A stretch of 64,000 nucleotides of DNA from UBA2108 sp002713215 (GTDB lineage Bacteria > Bacteroidota > Bacteroidia > Flavobacteriales_G > Salibacteraceae), in the NCBI GenBank assembly GCA_937891015.1, contig CALAPY010000046.1, positions 6,007 to 70,006 on the forward strand, written 5' to 3'. A model generated the notes under the pieces. It saw only the letters and a list, made by a program, of their open reading frames with translations. It made no database searches and was not told where the DNA came from. The position numbers and the translations under genes are program-made. Positions 1 to 9,100 of this stretch are shown here, one piece after another; within the stretch, counting starts at the first letter, position 1; each line of letters begins with the position of its first letter.

Positions 1-636
1 AAACTCTTTACCGTGTGGAAATGCCCCAACTGACTCAGGTAAATAGGTGTATGCCCGGGCATCTTTACTGACCATTCTTCCAATTCCAGGCAGAATTTTG
101 TTGAAGTAGAAGTTATAGATTTGCTTTATTGGAAATTTCTGAGGTTGAGAAAATTCAATGATTGCCACGTGACCGCCCGGCTTAACCACTCGAAGCATTT
201 CCGAAAGTCCCTGTTCTAGGTTTTCGAAATTCCTAACGCCGAACGCGACTGTAAGTGCATCAAAAGTATTTGATTCAAATTCGAGCTCTTCCGAGTCACC
301 ATATTTTAATTCGATTTTTTCGCCAAGGTTCTTGCGTTTGATTTTTTCGCATCCAACGGCTACCATATCCCGGCTTATGTCAACCCCAATTACTTTGTCG
401 GGGTTTAAGGACAAGGACTCAATTGCAAAATCGCCGGTGCCTGTGGCTACGTCCAATATCATTTTTGGAGCGTAGGGTTTAAACAACCGAATGGCCTTTT
501 TCCTCCACAGAATATCTATTCCCATGGATAGAAAGTGGTTTAGAAAATCATAATTTCCAGCAATGTTGTCAAACATTTCTGCAACCTGGACTTTTTTTCC
601 AGCACTATTCTGGTATGGAGTAATCTGCTTATTCAT
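1..636 (-). CDS. ubiE: Demethylmenaquinone methyltransferase (MenG/UbiE), 3' end cut by window edge
   Basis: Methylates demethylmenaquinone with SAM in the last step of menaquinone synthesis. My minus-strand translation begins MNKQITPYQNSAGKKVQVAE and is open for 212 codons to base 1, so the C-terminus is missing. The class I SAM-binding motif reads L-D-V-A-T-G-T-G-D-F near residue 66. The family signatures N-x-Y-D-F-L-N-H near residue 29 and V-A-F-G-V-R-N-F-E near residue 132 are present, followed by L-R-V-V-K-P-G-G. The ATG lies inside the end of the upstream kinase gene (8-base overlap, frames differ), which suggests translational coupling. Third gene of a minus-strand cluster with the kinase and the aminotransferase. 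Family assignment is secure; the substrate follows from menaquinone being the usual Bacteroidota quinone. Confidence 0.93.
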   Translation of the reverse strand, partial: MNKQITPYQNSAGKKVQVAEMFDNIAGNYDFLNHFLSMGIDILWRKKAIRLFKPYAPKMILDVATGTGDFAIESLSLNPDKVIGVDISRDMVAVGCEKIKRKNLGEKIELKYGDSEELEFESNTFDALTVAFGVRNFENLEQGLSEMLRVVKPGGHVAIIEFSQPQKFPIKQIYNFYFNKILPGIGRMVSKDARAYTYLPESVGAFPHGKEF

Positions 637-1636
637 GTTCACCGTCGCATAAGGAAATGCACTCTTTCAATAAGGTTTGCTTATCCACAGGAACTACTCC
701 TACTTTTTCACAAACTAGTCCTCCGGCCAAGTTGGACATTTTTGCAATCCATACGCCTGGTATTTTTTTAGCTAGACACAGGCTTGCGACGGAAATTACT
801 GTATCTCCTGCACCAGATACATCAGCGATTCTTCTAATGTGAGCAGGCAGTATTTCTGCGCCGTTCTCATCGCCAACAAATACACCCAGTTCCGACATGG
901 TAATTAGAGATATTTTATGGTTGAGATGCTCAGTTAGCTTTAGATTGGCCTGAATTAGTTCTTCTACTGATCGGGTAGGTAAGTCAATATTCAATCCTTC
1001 CGCCAACTCTTTAAGGTTAGGTTTGAACAAATCAACAAAATGATAGTCCAGAAAGTTGTTCTTTTTAGGGTCAACTGCAACAGGAATATCGTTTATGTGG
1101 GCATAACTAACTACTGCTTTAATTAAGCTGGCATCAATTAATCCTTTGTCGTAATCTTCAAACATGATTACATCAATATCATATCGATCGATCAGCTCTT
1201 TAATCTTGTTTTCGAAGTGTACCTTTTCTTCATTAGAAAGTGGTTTAATCTCTTCCTCGTCAACACGAATCATCTGTTGACTACCAGACATAATTCTGGT
1301 TTTAACCGTCGTAATTCTTTCTTTCGAGGTTAGGATTCCGTCTGCAGGAAGTGCTTCTTTTTCCAAAATATCGAAGAACCGGGAACCTGATAAATCATTT
1401 CCAATTACTGAACATAGAATTGGAGTTGCTCCCAACGCCTTAATATTTCTCGCCACATTTGCAGCACCACCAAGTCTTTTTTCACTTCTGTTTACATGAA
1501 CAACCGGAACAGGCGCTTCCGGGCTTATTCGGTCAACTTTTCCTCTGAAATAGGAATCAATCATAACGTCGCCGATAACAAGCACACGCATATGATCAAA
1601 TGATTCAAAAAGACGGGTAATATCGTTTCTCGTCAT
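629..1636 (-). CDS. rfaE1: PfkB-family sugar kinase, D-glycero-beta-D-manno-heptose-7-phosphate kinase type (HldE N-terminal domain only)
   Basis: Probably phosphorylates heptose-7-phosphate at C1 in ADP-heptose synthesis for LPS core. The 335 residues match the length of the HldE kinase domain alone; the adenylyltransferase domain is absent here and must be elsewhere if the pathway operates. Visible signatures: V-L-V-I-G-D-V-M-I-D near residue 18, R-I-S-P-E-A-P-V-P-V-V near 36, L-G-G-A-A-N-V-A near 55 (substrate-binding glycine motif), and the PfkB nucleotide/catalytic motif D-V-S-G-A-G-D-T at about 272-279. Lies 4 bases downstream of the aminotransferase gene and overlaps the ubiE start by 8 bases, so the three genes are probably cotranscribed. 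Related PfkB kinases for other sugars are an alternative, but the R-I-S-P-E-A-P motif favours the heptose kinase. Confidence 0.85.
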   Translation of the reverse strand: MTRNDITRLFESFDHMRVLVIGDVMIDSYFRGKVDRISPEAPVPVVHVNRSEKRLGGAANVARNIKALGATPILCSVIGNDLSGSRFFDILEKEALPADGILTSKERITTVKTRIMSGSQQMIRVDEEEIKPLSNEEKVHFENKIKELIDRYDIDVIMFEDYDKGLIDASLIKAVVSYAHINDIPVAVDPKKNNFLDYHFVDLFKPNLKELAEGLNIDLPTRSVEELIQANLKLTEHLNHKISLITMSELGVFVGDENGAEILPAHIRRIADVSGAGDTVISVASLCLAKKIPGVWIAKMSNLAGGLVCEKVGVVPVDKQTLLKECISLCDGEHE

Positions 1637-1640
1637 AGGT

Positions 1641-2837
1641 TTATTTTAGCAATGCGAGCGTGTTTTTAATTCTACTCACAGCTTCAATTAATTCTGAGTC
1701 GCTTGCCGCGTATGAAATTCTAACACATTCGGGATTTCCAAAGGCTTCACCAGTTACCAGTGCAACCCTTCCTTCTTCAAGCAAAAACATACAAAGATCT
1801 CCGGCATTTTGAATGGGTCTTCCTTGATACGATTTACCAAAGTAAAAGCTTATATCGGGAAATAAATAAAATGCACCGGTTGGAATAGCGCAATCAATTC
1901 CTTCAATCTCATTTAATAATTTGAGCATTAAATCCCTTCTTTTTTTGAAAGTGATTTTCATATGCTCTACTTGTTTTGGATCAGCTTCAATACCAGCCTG
2001 GGCCGCTTTTTGCGAAATTCCTGAAGTAGCACTTGTAAACTGTCCCTGCATTTTTGTACAGGCCTTTGCAATCCAGGTAGGTGCTCCAATGTAGCCAACC
2101 CTCCAGCCCGTCATAGCAAATCCTTTGGAGACTCCGTTTACCGTTATCACCTGATTATAGATATCATCAAACGATGCCAAAGAAGTATGCTTAGATTCAA
2201 AGTTGATCATTTCATAAATCTCGTCAGAAATCACAAAAAATCCTGGGTGCTGGACAATTACATTTTTTAATCCTTCCAATTCAGCCTGGGAATAAACAGC
2301 GCCACTGGGGTTACATGGAGAGCTGAAAATCATCAATTTCGATTTTTCAGTGATCGCATTTTTAAGCTGTTCCGGTCTAATCTTAAACTCGTTTTCAATA
2401 CTTGAGGGAACAAATACAGGAACACCCCCGGCTAGTTTTATCAGCTCCAGATAACTCACCCAATATGGAGTGGGTAAGATCACCTCATCCCCTTCGTTCA
2501 CCAGACTTAAAATTACATTGGCAAGTGATTGCTTAGCTCCCGTAGAAACTACGATTTGTTCCGCAGAATAGTTCAGGTTATTATCTCTCTTGAACTTAGC
2601 AGATATGACCTGGCGCAATTCTAAATAACCGGGAACAGGTGGATAGTGTGAGTAGTCTTCATTTATGGCTTCAATTGCCGCTTCTTTAATAAACTCCGGC
2701 GTGTTGAAATCGGGTTCGCCAAGGCTTAAACTTATAACATCAATTCCGTTCTGTTTCATCTCCCGACTCTTGGCTGACATCGCTATGGTTTGCGATTCTG
2801 AGAGTGATTTTATTCTGATTGAAAGATGTTTATCCAT
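1641..2837 (-). CDS. aspC: Class I/II pyridoxal-phosphate aminotransferase (aspartate aminotransferase type)
   Basis: PLP enzyme of fold type I, 398 residues, the usual length of subgroup Ib aspartate aminotransferases. The PLP-binding lysine is K238 in S-K-G-F-A-M-T-G-W-R. The motifs L-G-E-P-D-F-N-T-P-E near residue 40, S-S-P-C-N-P-S-G-A near 172 and R-I-S-Y-A near 375 (carboxylate-binding arginine) fit aspartate/2-oxoglutarate transamination. The first gene of the minus-strand cluster with the heptose kinase (4-base gap) and ubiE. The 109-base gap to the divergent gene at 2947 holds its promoter. Exact amino-acid specificity cannot be read from sequence; aspartate or prephenate are both possible in this subgroup. 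Confidence 0.9.
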   Translation of the reverse strand: MDKHLSIRIKSLSESQTIAMSAKSREMKQNGIDVISLSLGEPDFNTPEFIKEAAIEAINEDYSHYPPVPGYLELRQVISAKFKRDNNLNYSAEQIVVSTGAKQSLANVILSLVNEGDEVILPTPYWVSYLELIKLAGGVPVFVPSSIENEFKIRPEQLKNAITEKSKLMIFSSPCNPSGAVYSQAELEGLKNVIVQHPGFFVISDEIYEMINFESKHTSLASFDDIYNQVITVNGVSKGFAMTGWRVGYIGAPTWIAKACTKMQGQFTSATSGISQKAAQAGIEADPKQVEHMKITFKKRRDLMLKLLNEIEGIDCAIPTGAFYLFPDISFYFGKSYQGRPIQNAGDLCMFLLEEGRVALVTGEAFGNPECVRISYAASDSELIEAVSRIKNTLALLK

Positions 2838-2946
2838 ATTGCACGCAAAACTATAAAATTGGCTATTGTAATAATCATTGTTCTCGGTCGTTTGTATTTG
2901 TTTTTATTATTGATTTGCGAAAGATTGTTGTACTTATCATTTTGAC

Positions 2947-3471
2947 ATGGAAATAATACTGGAATTATTAAAAATTACAATACCAGCAGTTGCCGTTATG
3001 GTGACTTCATACTTTGTTATTAAACACATGCTTGATGCGCAATACCGAAGGCAGGAATTGGAGCTAAGAAGGGAGATTTCGAAGTCCATTACTCCTAATA
3101 AGATAAACGCATATGAACGAATTGTTCTTTTTCTCGAGCGAATTCATCCTGCAGAACTAGTATTGCGAGTTCATCGCAAGGGAATGAACTCGCAAAAGTT
3201 CCAGGCCGAATTGGTAAAAACGGTACGGGAAGAGTTTCAGCACAATTTGACGCAACAACTTTATGTATCAAATACGGCATGGGGATACATTAGAAATTCG
3301 AAAGAAGAGACCATTAAGCTAATTAATGTAGCAAGTTCAAAAGTTCCTGACAATGCCTCTGCCATCGACTTGAGTAATATGATCTTTCAGATAATGGGCA
3401 AAATTGAACAACATCCGGTTGATATTGCAAAAGATTATCTGAAGCAGGAGTTGAGAAAAGTGCTCAGGTAA
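2947..3471 (+). CDS. Conserved Bacteroidota membrane-anchored protein, function unknown (possibly DUF7935)
   Basis: 174 residues. An N-terminal hydrophobic segment (about residues 5-27, rich in I, V and A) is followed by a charged helical region (Q-Y-R-R-Q-E-L-E-L-R-R-E) and a cytosolic helical domain. The phrase A-Y-E-R-I-V-L-F-L-E-R-I-H-P is typical of a small uncharacterised Bacteroidota family that I believe is called DUF7935; I recall this and could not look it up. A single N-terminal anchor with a soluble helical tail is the likely topology. The stop overlaps the end of the convergent MeaB gene by 8 bases. No catalytic motif seen, so no function is assigned. Confidence 0.75.
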   Translation: MEIILELLKITIPAVAVMVTSYFVIKHMLDAQYRRQELELRREISKSITPNKINAYERIVLFLERIHPAELVLRVHRKGMNSQKFQAELVKTVREEFQHNLTQQLYVSNTAWGYIRNSKEETIKLINVASSKVPDNASAIDLSNMIFQIMGKIEQHPVDIAKDYLKQELRKVLR

Positions 3472-4489
3472 AGCTTTTGGCAAAAGCTTCGATAATTTCA
3501 TCTACTGCCTGAAAGGGACTTATTTGCCCGGAGAGGATCTTAGTTTCATTGGTTTTTATTAAATCAGAAATCTCAGGTTTTCCAATAATTAGCTCCTGAA
3601 ATTGGGTTGACAGGGTCTTTTGAAACCAATCGCTATTCTGCTGACTTCTGTTGGAAATTAAATATCCGTTTTTTAGCTGTTGTTTTTCAAAGTCCAGGCA
3701 GGTTTGCCATATTTCGTCGATTCCGACATTTTCCAATGCTGAGCAGGTCATTGTCTTTACAGCCCACCCTGATTTATGCGGAGGGAAATAGTGCAAAGCA
3801 CTTTGCAAAAGTTTCTTGGCTCCTTTGGCCTTGGTTACATTAGTCCCATCAGCTTTATTAATTACAATGAGGTCTGCCATTTCCATGATGCCTCGTTTTA
3901 TGCCTTGCAGTTCATCTCCTGCACCTGCGAGCATAAGCAGTAGAAAGAAATCTACCATGGAGTGTACTTCGGTTTCTGACTGACCTACACCAACTGTTTC
4001 TATCAAAATGATATCAAAACCAGCAGCTTCGCAGAGGAGAATGCTTTCTCTGGTACTTCGGGCAACGCCTCCCAGGTTTTTACCAGAAGGTGAGGGGCGA
4101 ATAAAAACCCTGGGGTTTCTTCCCAGCTGTTCCATTCTGGTTTTATCTCCAAGAATACTTCCTCCCGTGTGTTGACTACTTGGGTCAACGGCGAGAACCG
4201 CTATTTTTTTGTTGGATTTAGTGATTAATTCTCCAAATGACTCAATAAACGTGCTTTTACCGACACCTGGAACTCCTGTAATTCCAATCCGTAACGATGG
4301 GTTTGTTTTGGTGCTACAAAGCTGGATTAGCTCGTTGGAAATTTGTTTATCAGCAGGTTTACAACTTTCCGTAATTGTTATCGCACGGGACAGTGATGAA
4401 ATATCACCATTTGTAATGCCCTTATAGATTTCTTGGGTAGTGGAGGCAGTCTTTTTTTTTAAAATGTAATTCTTGTTCGTTGCCACCAA
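3464..4489 (-). CDS. meaB: MeaB/ArgK-type G3E GTPase, methylmalonyl-CoA mutase chaperone
   Basis: GTPase that loads and protects the cobalamin cofactor of methylmalonyl-CoA mutase. The 341 residues match family length. Motifs in order: P-loop G-V-P-G-V-G-K-S-T near residue 75; V-D-P-S-S-Q-H-T-G-G-S-I-L-G-D-K-T-R-M near 102, typical of MeaB; E-T-V-G-V-G-Q-S-E near 165; and the guanine-specificity motif N-K-A-D-G near 212. No mutase genes lie in the window, so the partner must be encoded elsewhere. The 3' end overlaps the convergent gene at 2947-3471 by 8 bases, so the genes share a very compact end. Confidence 0.92.
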   Translation of the reverse strand: MVATNKNYILKKKTASTTQEIYKGITNGDISSLSRAITITESCKPADKQISNELIQLCSTKTNPSLRIGITGVPGVGKSTFIESFGELITKSNKKIAVLAVDPSSQHTGGSILGDKTRMEQLGRNPRVFIRPSPSGKNLGGVARSTRESILLCEAAGFDIILIETVGVGQSETEVHSMVDFFLLLMLAGAGDELQGIKRGIMEMADLIVINKADGTNVTKAKGAKKLLQSALHYFPPHKSGWAVKTMTCSALENVGIDEIWQTCLDFEKQQLKNGYLISNRSQQNSDWFQKTLSTQFQELIIGKPEISDLIKTNETKILSGQISPFQAVDEIIEAFAKSFT

Positions 4490-4504
4490 TCAAATTTAGA
4501 AGAT

Positions 4505-4858
4505 TTATCGAAGTTTTTGGTCAAATGAAATTATAGGCGAATCACAATTTCCATCTTCCGTTTCGTTAATCAGGCCCGTAAATGAATTCCCTTTGAATGC
4601 CTGGTTGGCTTTGATTTTGTCTTTTGTAAATTGTGTGTTTCTAAGTTTCCCCAAATCTTGCATTTCTCTACTGAGACTTCCTGAACTGAATTCAACCCAA
4701 ACAGTGAAAATACTATCGCCCTCTACAATTTCACCATTGAATTCATGCGAATGAACCGTTGCATAAAATTTATTTTGCGTCCATTCACAGGGAGCCTCGC
4801 TCGATCCTCCGCAAGCGGAAATTGTGATGACACTTAAGAATAAAACTAACCACTTCAT
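4505..4858 (-). CDS. Small lipoprotein, function unknown
   Basis: 117 residues from the ATG at 4858. I chose this start over an in-frame ATG at 4900 because it gives a clean lipoprotein signal: M-K-W-L-V-L-F-L-S-V-I-T-I-S-A-C-G-G-S-S, with a lipobox ending in I-S-A-C and Cys16 as the predicted lipidated residue. The longer version would put 14 extra residues before the signal. The mature part is about 100 residues, mostly beta-prone, with three further cysteines and no recognised domain. It lies 15 bases upstream of the MeaB gene on the same strand and may be cotranscribed with it. Confidence 0.65.
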   Translation of the reverse strand: MKWLVLFLSVITISACGGSSEAPCEWTQNKFYATVHSHEFNGEIVEGDSIFTVWVEFSSGSLSREMQDLGKLRNTQFTKDKIKANQAFKGNSFTGLINETEDGNCDSPIISFDQKLR

Positions 4859-4983
4859 TTTAGGGAATCTTAAAAATACAATTTGATAACGGAGTTGCAT
4901 AAATAGTAAATCAATTAAGAAAAACCTTTAAAAAATGTGTTAATGTGTGCCTTAGATTACTAAACAACTTGAATAACAAAATT

Positions 4984-4991
4984 TACATTTG
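4984..4991 (+). promoter_or_regulatory. Candidate Bacteroidota -7 box (TACATTTG) for trxB
   Basis: TACATTTG matches the Bacteroidota -7 consensus TAnnTTTG and ends 27 bases before the trxB ATG. No TTG stands at the ideal spacing upstream, so only half of the promoter is convincing. Confidence 0.4.
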
Positions 4992-5018
4992 CACACTTAT
5001 TTTGAGAAACGATAAACA

Positions 5019-5966
5019 ATGGAAATAAAAGAACATCACAAGTGTGTTATAATTGGCTCAGGGCCAGCAGGATATACGGCGGCAATTTATGCTGCCAGGG
5101 CAGATATGAGCCCGGTTATGATTACGGGAATGCAACCTGGTGGTCAACTAATGGATACCACGGAAGTGGATAATTTTCCAGGTTATCCTGAGGGGATCAC
5201 CGGTCCGGTTATGATGGAAGACCTTAAAAAACAAGCTGAACGCTTTGATACTGAGGTACGTTCTGGTTTTGTGACTGAGGTTGATTTTTCGGGACCTGTG
5301 CATAAAATTCAAGTAGAAAATGGAGATTGGGTTTCAGCGGACTCAGTAATTATTTCTACAGGAGCTTCTGCCAAATGGTTAGGGCTTGAAAGCGAATTGA
5401 GATTGCGAGATGCCGGTGGTGGGGTTTCGGCCTGTGCAGTATGCGATGGGTTTTTCTATAGAGGAAAGGATGTGGCCATAGTTGGAGCCGGAGATACTGC
5501 AGCAGAGGAAGCTACCTACCTGGCTAAACTTTGCAATAAGGTTTATATGATTGTTCGCAGGGATGAGTTTAGAGCATCGAAGGCCATGCAACACCGGGTT
5601 GAAAAAGCGGAGAACATTGAAGTGATTTTCAATAGCGAAACAGTAGAAGTATTAGGTGATGAATATGTTGTTGGAGCTAAGATTAAGAACAACGTTACGA
5701 ATGAAGAAGGTACGTTAAAAATAGACGGTTTTTTTGTTGCAATTGGCCATAAGCCCAATACGGACATCTTTAAAAATTGGCTAAAAATGGACGATGTCGG
5801 ATACCTTTTGAATAAACCAGGTACCGCTCAAACGAATGTAGATGGAGTTTTTGTGTCGGGAGATGCAGCGGATAAGACTTATAGGCAGGCAATTACAGCC
5901 GCAGGAACCGGGTGTATGGCAGCCTTGGATGCTGAACGGTACCTTGCTTCTAAAGGAATTCATTGA
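5019..5966 (+). CDS. trxB: Thioredoxin-disulfide reductase
   Basis: NADPH-dependent flavoenzyme that reduces thioredoxin in the cytoplasm. The 315 residues match low-molecular-weight TrxR. FAD-binding G-S-G-P-A-G lies at 13-18, the redox-active pair C-A-V-C-D at 139-143, the NADPH-binding motif G-A-G-D-T-A at 156-161, and the C-terminal FAD motif G-V-F-V-S-G-D-A-A-D near 280. Both catalytic cysteines are intact. Monocistronic: it has its own candidate promoter and is followed 22 bases later by a strong hairpin terminator. Confidence 0.96.
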   Translation: MEIKEHHKCVIIGSGPAGYTAAIYAARADMSPVMITGMQPGGQLMDTTEVDNFPGYPEGITGPVMMEDLKKQAERFDTEVRSGFVTEVDFSGPVHKIQVENGDWVSADSVIISTGASAKWLGLESELRLRDAGGGVSACAVCDGFFYRGKDVAIVGAGDTAAEEATYLAKLCNKVYMIVRRDEFRASKAMQHRVEKAENIEVIFNSETVEVLGDEYVVGAKIKNNVTNEEGTLKIDGFFVAIGHKPNTDIFKNWLKMDDVGYLLNKPGTAQTNVDGVFVSGDAADKTYRQAITAAGTGCMAALDAERYLASKGIH

Positions 5967-5987
5967 GAATAAACTTAAACTATGTTT

Positions 5988-6016
5988 AAAAGCAGCCCAA
6001 CGGCTGCTTTTTTTTT
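5988..6016 (+). terminator. Rho-independent terminator after trxB
   Basis: Perfect 10-bp stem (AAAAGCAGCC / GGCTGCTTTT) with a 4-base loop running into a T tract. Confidence 0.85.
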
Positions 6017-6066
6017 GACGTTTTATAGGGTTAAGAACGCATTTTACTGGTAAACAATAATTTAAT

Positions 6067-6097
6067 TTGTTTCTTTGGTAAATAATGCTAAAATTTG
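6067..6097 (+). promoter_or_regulatory. Candidate promoter of the first giant gene
   Basis: TTG at 6067-6069, 20 bases, then AAAATTTG at 6090-6097 (one mismatch to TAnnTTTG). It ends 29 bases before the ATG. The same geometry recurs before the genes at 11742 and 16271. Confidence 0.4.
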
Positions 6098-6126
6098 GAT
6101 TGTTTAAAACCATTTAATTTTTTGAA

Positions 6127-9100
6127 ATGAAAAAGTTTTTATTAGTCTTTGTTGCTGCCTGTTTTTCATCAATTTCATTTGCCCAAATGAGTGGGTCATA
6201 TACGATTGGTGGAACCGGAGCAAACTTTAGTTCGGTAGTTCAAGCTGTTGATACACTTAATGCAAATGGTGTGAACGGTGCCGTTGTTTTTAATATTCGT
6301 TCTGGTACGTATACTGGCCAGGCTAAAATAAATAACCCTACCGGTACTTCTGCTACCAATACGGTTTTATTCCGGCCCGATACTGGGAATACGGCTGCGG
6401 TTATAATTCAGCATAGCAGTACTTCTACTACAAATAACGGTACTGTAATTTTAAATGGTTCTAAGTATATCTCATTCGATAGTTTGACAATAAGGGCCAG
6501 GGGATCTTCTTATTCAACAGTGGTAGGGTTTCAAGGTGCTCCGGAAAAAATTACCTTCAATGGTTGTAAGCTTGAAGGTTATGCGTTCGCAACCACTAGT
6601 ACTTGGCAGTCAATTATTTACGACAATTCAGGCTCAAATAATCAGGCTAAGGACATTACGTTCAAAGACAATGACATAAAAAATGGCTCATATGGAGTTT
6701 ATTCCCGGGGTGCTAGTACGTCCAATCAGCAAACTGGTTGGAAAATTACCAATAACCGATTTACCAACCAGTATTACATGGGGGCATATTTTTATTATAC
6801 CAATGTAAGCTTTAACGGTAATAGCGTAAAATCTCCATCAACAGGAGGATACAGATACCCTTATGGAGCATATTTCTACTATTGCTATAATACTGAGGTA
6901 AGAAAAAACAACATTCAAATGGTTAGTTCAGGGGCTACCTATTCTTATGGAGTATACATGTATTACTGCCATGCTACAAGTTCTTCCAGAAAGTTCGTGG
7001 CAAATAATATGGTTTACTGTTCCAAGTCTTACTATGCCTTCTATTTTTACCGTCCAAATTATGTGGACTTCGTGCATAATACAGTAAAATCAGGAACGGG
7101 TTATAACTGCCTTTATACTCTTTATTATTATCCTGGGACTAACAATAATAACCGCAACAACATTTTCTACAATTCAACCGGTGGTTACGCTATGTATCAA
7201 ATTAGTAACCCAAGTGCTCGTACGCACAACAATTATTACTCAACGGGAACTGCCACGAATTTCACAAGGGGAAGTACGGAAAAAACGTTAGACCCTATGT
7301 TTGTGAGTACATCTGATTTACACATCACAAATATTGCTTTGAATAATTCAGGAACTAACATTTCTGCGATTACTACTGATATTGATGGTGATGCTCGTAC
7401 TTCTTCAAGAGATATGGGTGCTGATGAGGTCACACCAGATACACTGGATTTAAAACTTTTATCCTTAAAGCAAACCTACTGTTCAGGAAGTCAGAGTGTG
7501 AAGCTCGATGTTATGAATTTTGGGTTGGATACAATTAAATCAGCTAAGATTAGCTGGAAGTTGGCCAAAAACGGAGGGACACCAGTTACACAGACACCCT
7601 ATGCGTTTAGTGGAAATTTAGTATCAGGTGCGGTTGCGTCTTGGACTCTAGGAACGTTTACATTCAATCTAGATACGACTTATCAAATTTGGGCATATAT
7701 CGATACGGTTAATTCTAGAAAGGACTTGGATTTGACTAACGATACAACTCAAACAGATACCTTTAGAACGGCACTCAGTGGTGTGTATACAGTAGGAGGT
7801 TCAATGCCGGATTATGCGACACCAGCATTGGCAGTTGCTGCAGCAAAAGCCTATGGTTTATGTGGAGCGACAACATTTAAGATAAGAAGTGGTACATACA
7901 ATGCTGCATTAACCATTAATAATATTCCCGGCATATCATCTACTAATACACTAAGGTTTACAAGTGATACGGGTGCAACTCAACCGGTTATTACGAGTAC
8001 AACCATGACTCCTACACTAAGATTTGATGGGATTTCGTATGTAACCTTCGACCGACTTTCACTTACGAGTCGGGTTAGTGGTGGTACTGTTGCCGAGTTT
8101 ACCAAGAAGAACACAAAAATCACATTCGATAGCTGTTATATGCGCACGGATACAAATTCTACTGGATTTAATTGTAGAGTTATATCCAACCTTAACAATA
8201 ACCCGCTGCATGGCTTAACAGTAAAAAATTCAAAACTTATTGGAGGGTACTATAGTGTTTATTTGAGAGGAAATAATACAACTGCATTAGATAGTAGCTT
8301 CACATTGACTAATTCTGAATTACTTCAGTTTTATTATTACGGAATCTACCAGTTTTACTGTACTAAACCAGTAATTACTAAAAATAAAATAGATAACTGG
8401 GGTCGTAGACTTGCACCATCCTTTACTTATGGTGTTTACATGTATTACACCGATCATTTTAAATTAAACGGAAACTACATCCGTACTTCGGCAACACAAA
8501 CGCCTTATAGCTTATACATATATTATTGTGATGGAACCTCTTCGAGCAGAAGTGAACTTCGAAACAATATGATTACGGCTCCTCGTAAGACCTACTTAAC
8601 CAGTAGAACATTCTATAATATTAGAATTTATAATTCAAGGTATATGGATTTTCAATACAACAATATCTTGCTGAATAGTGGAGGTGCAGGAGCATATTGT
8701 GCTTATGTATATGGCCCTAATATGAACCTTAAAAATAATAACATCACGAATTTGAGTAGTGGATATGCTTACTACCGTTTAAGTACAGGTATTACTGAAA
8801 CCTATAATAACATATACGCTCCAAATGGTACCCGATCCAATGTAGGTTTTGGTACAGGAACTATTAATGTTGACCCCGAATACATTTCAGATCATGATTT
8901 GCACGTACAGTCGATTTCCTTAAATAATACTGGAAATAGAATTACCGGAATTACTACGGATTACGATGGAGATACTCGTGCTACTACCCCTGATATTGGT
9001 GCTGATGAGTTTACGCCACCTGCAAACGACCTTCGTCCGTATGCCGTAATCTCGCCGGAGTTTGGTGCTTGTGGTCAAGACAGTGCAGATGTAATTATTC

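Noticed and set aside
4859..4900. Longer 131-residue version of the lipoprotein gene
   Set aside because: The extra 14 residues would precede a complete lipoprotein signal peptide, so the inner ATG at 4858 is preferred.
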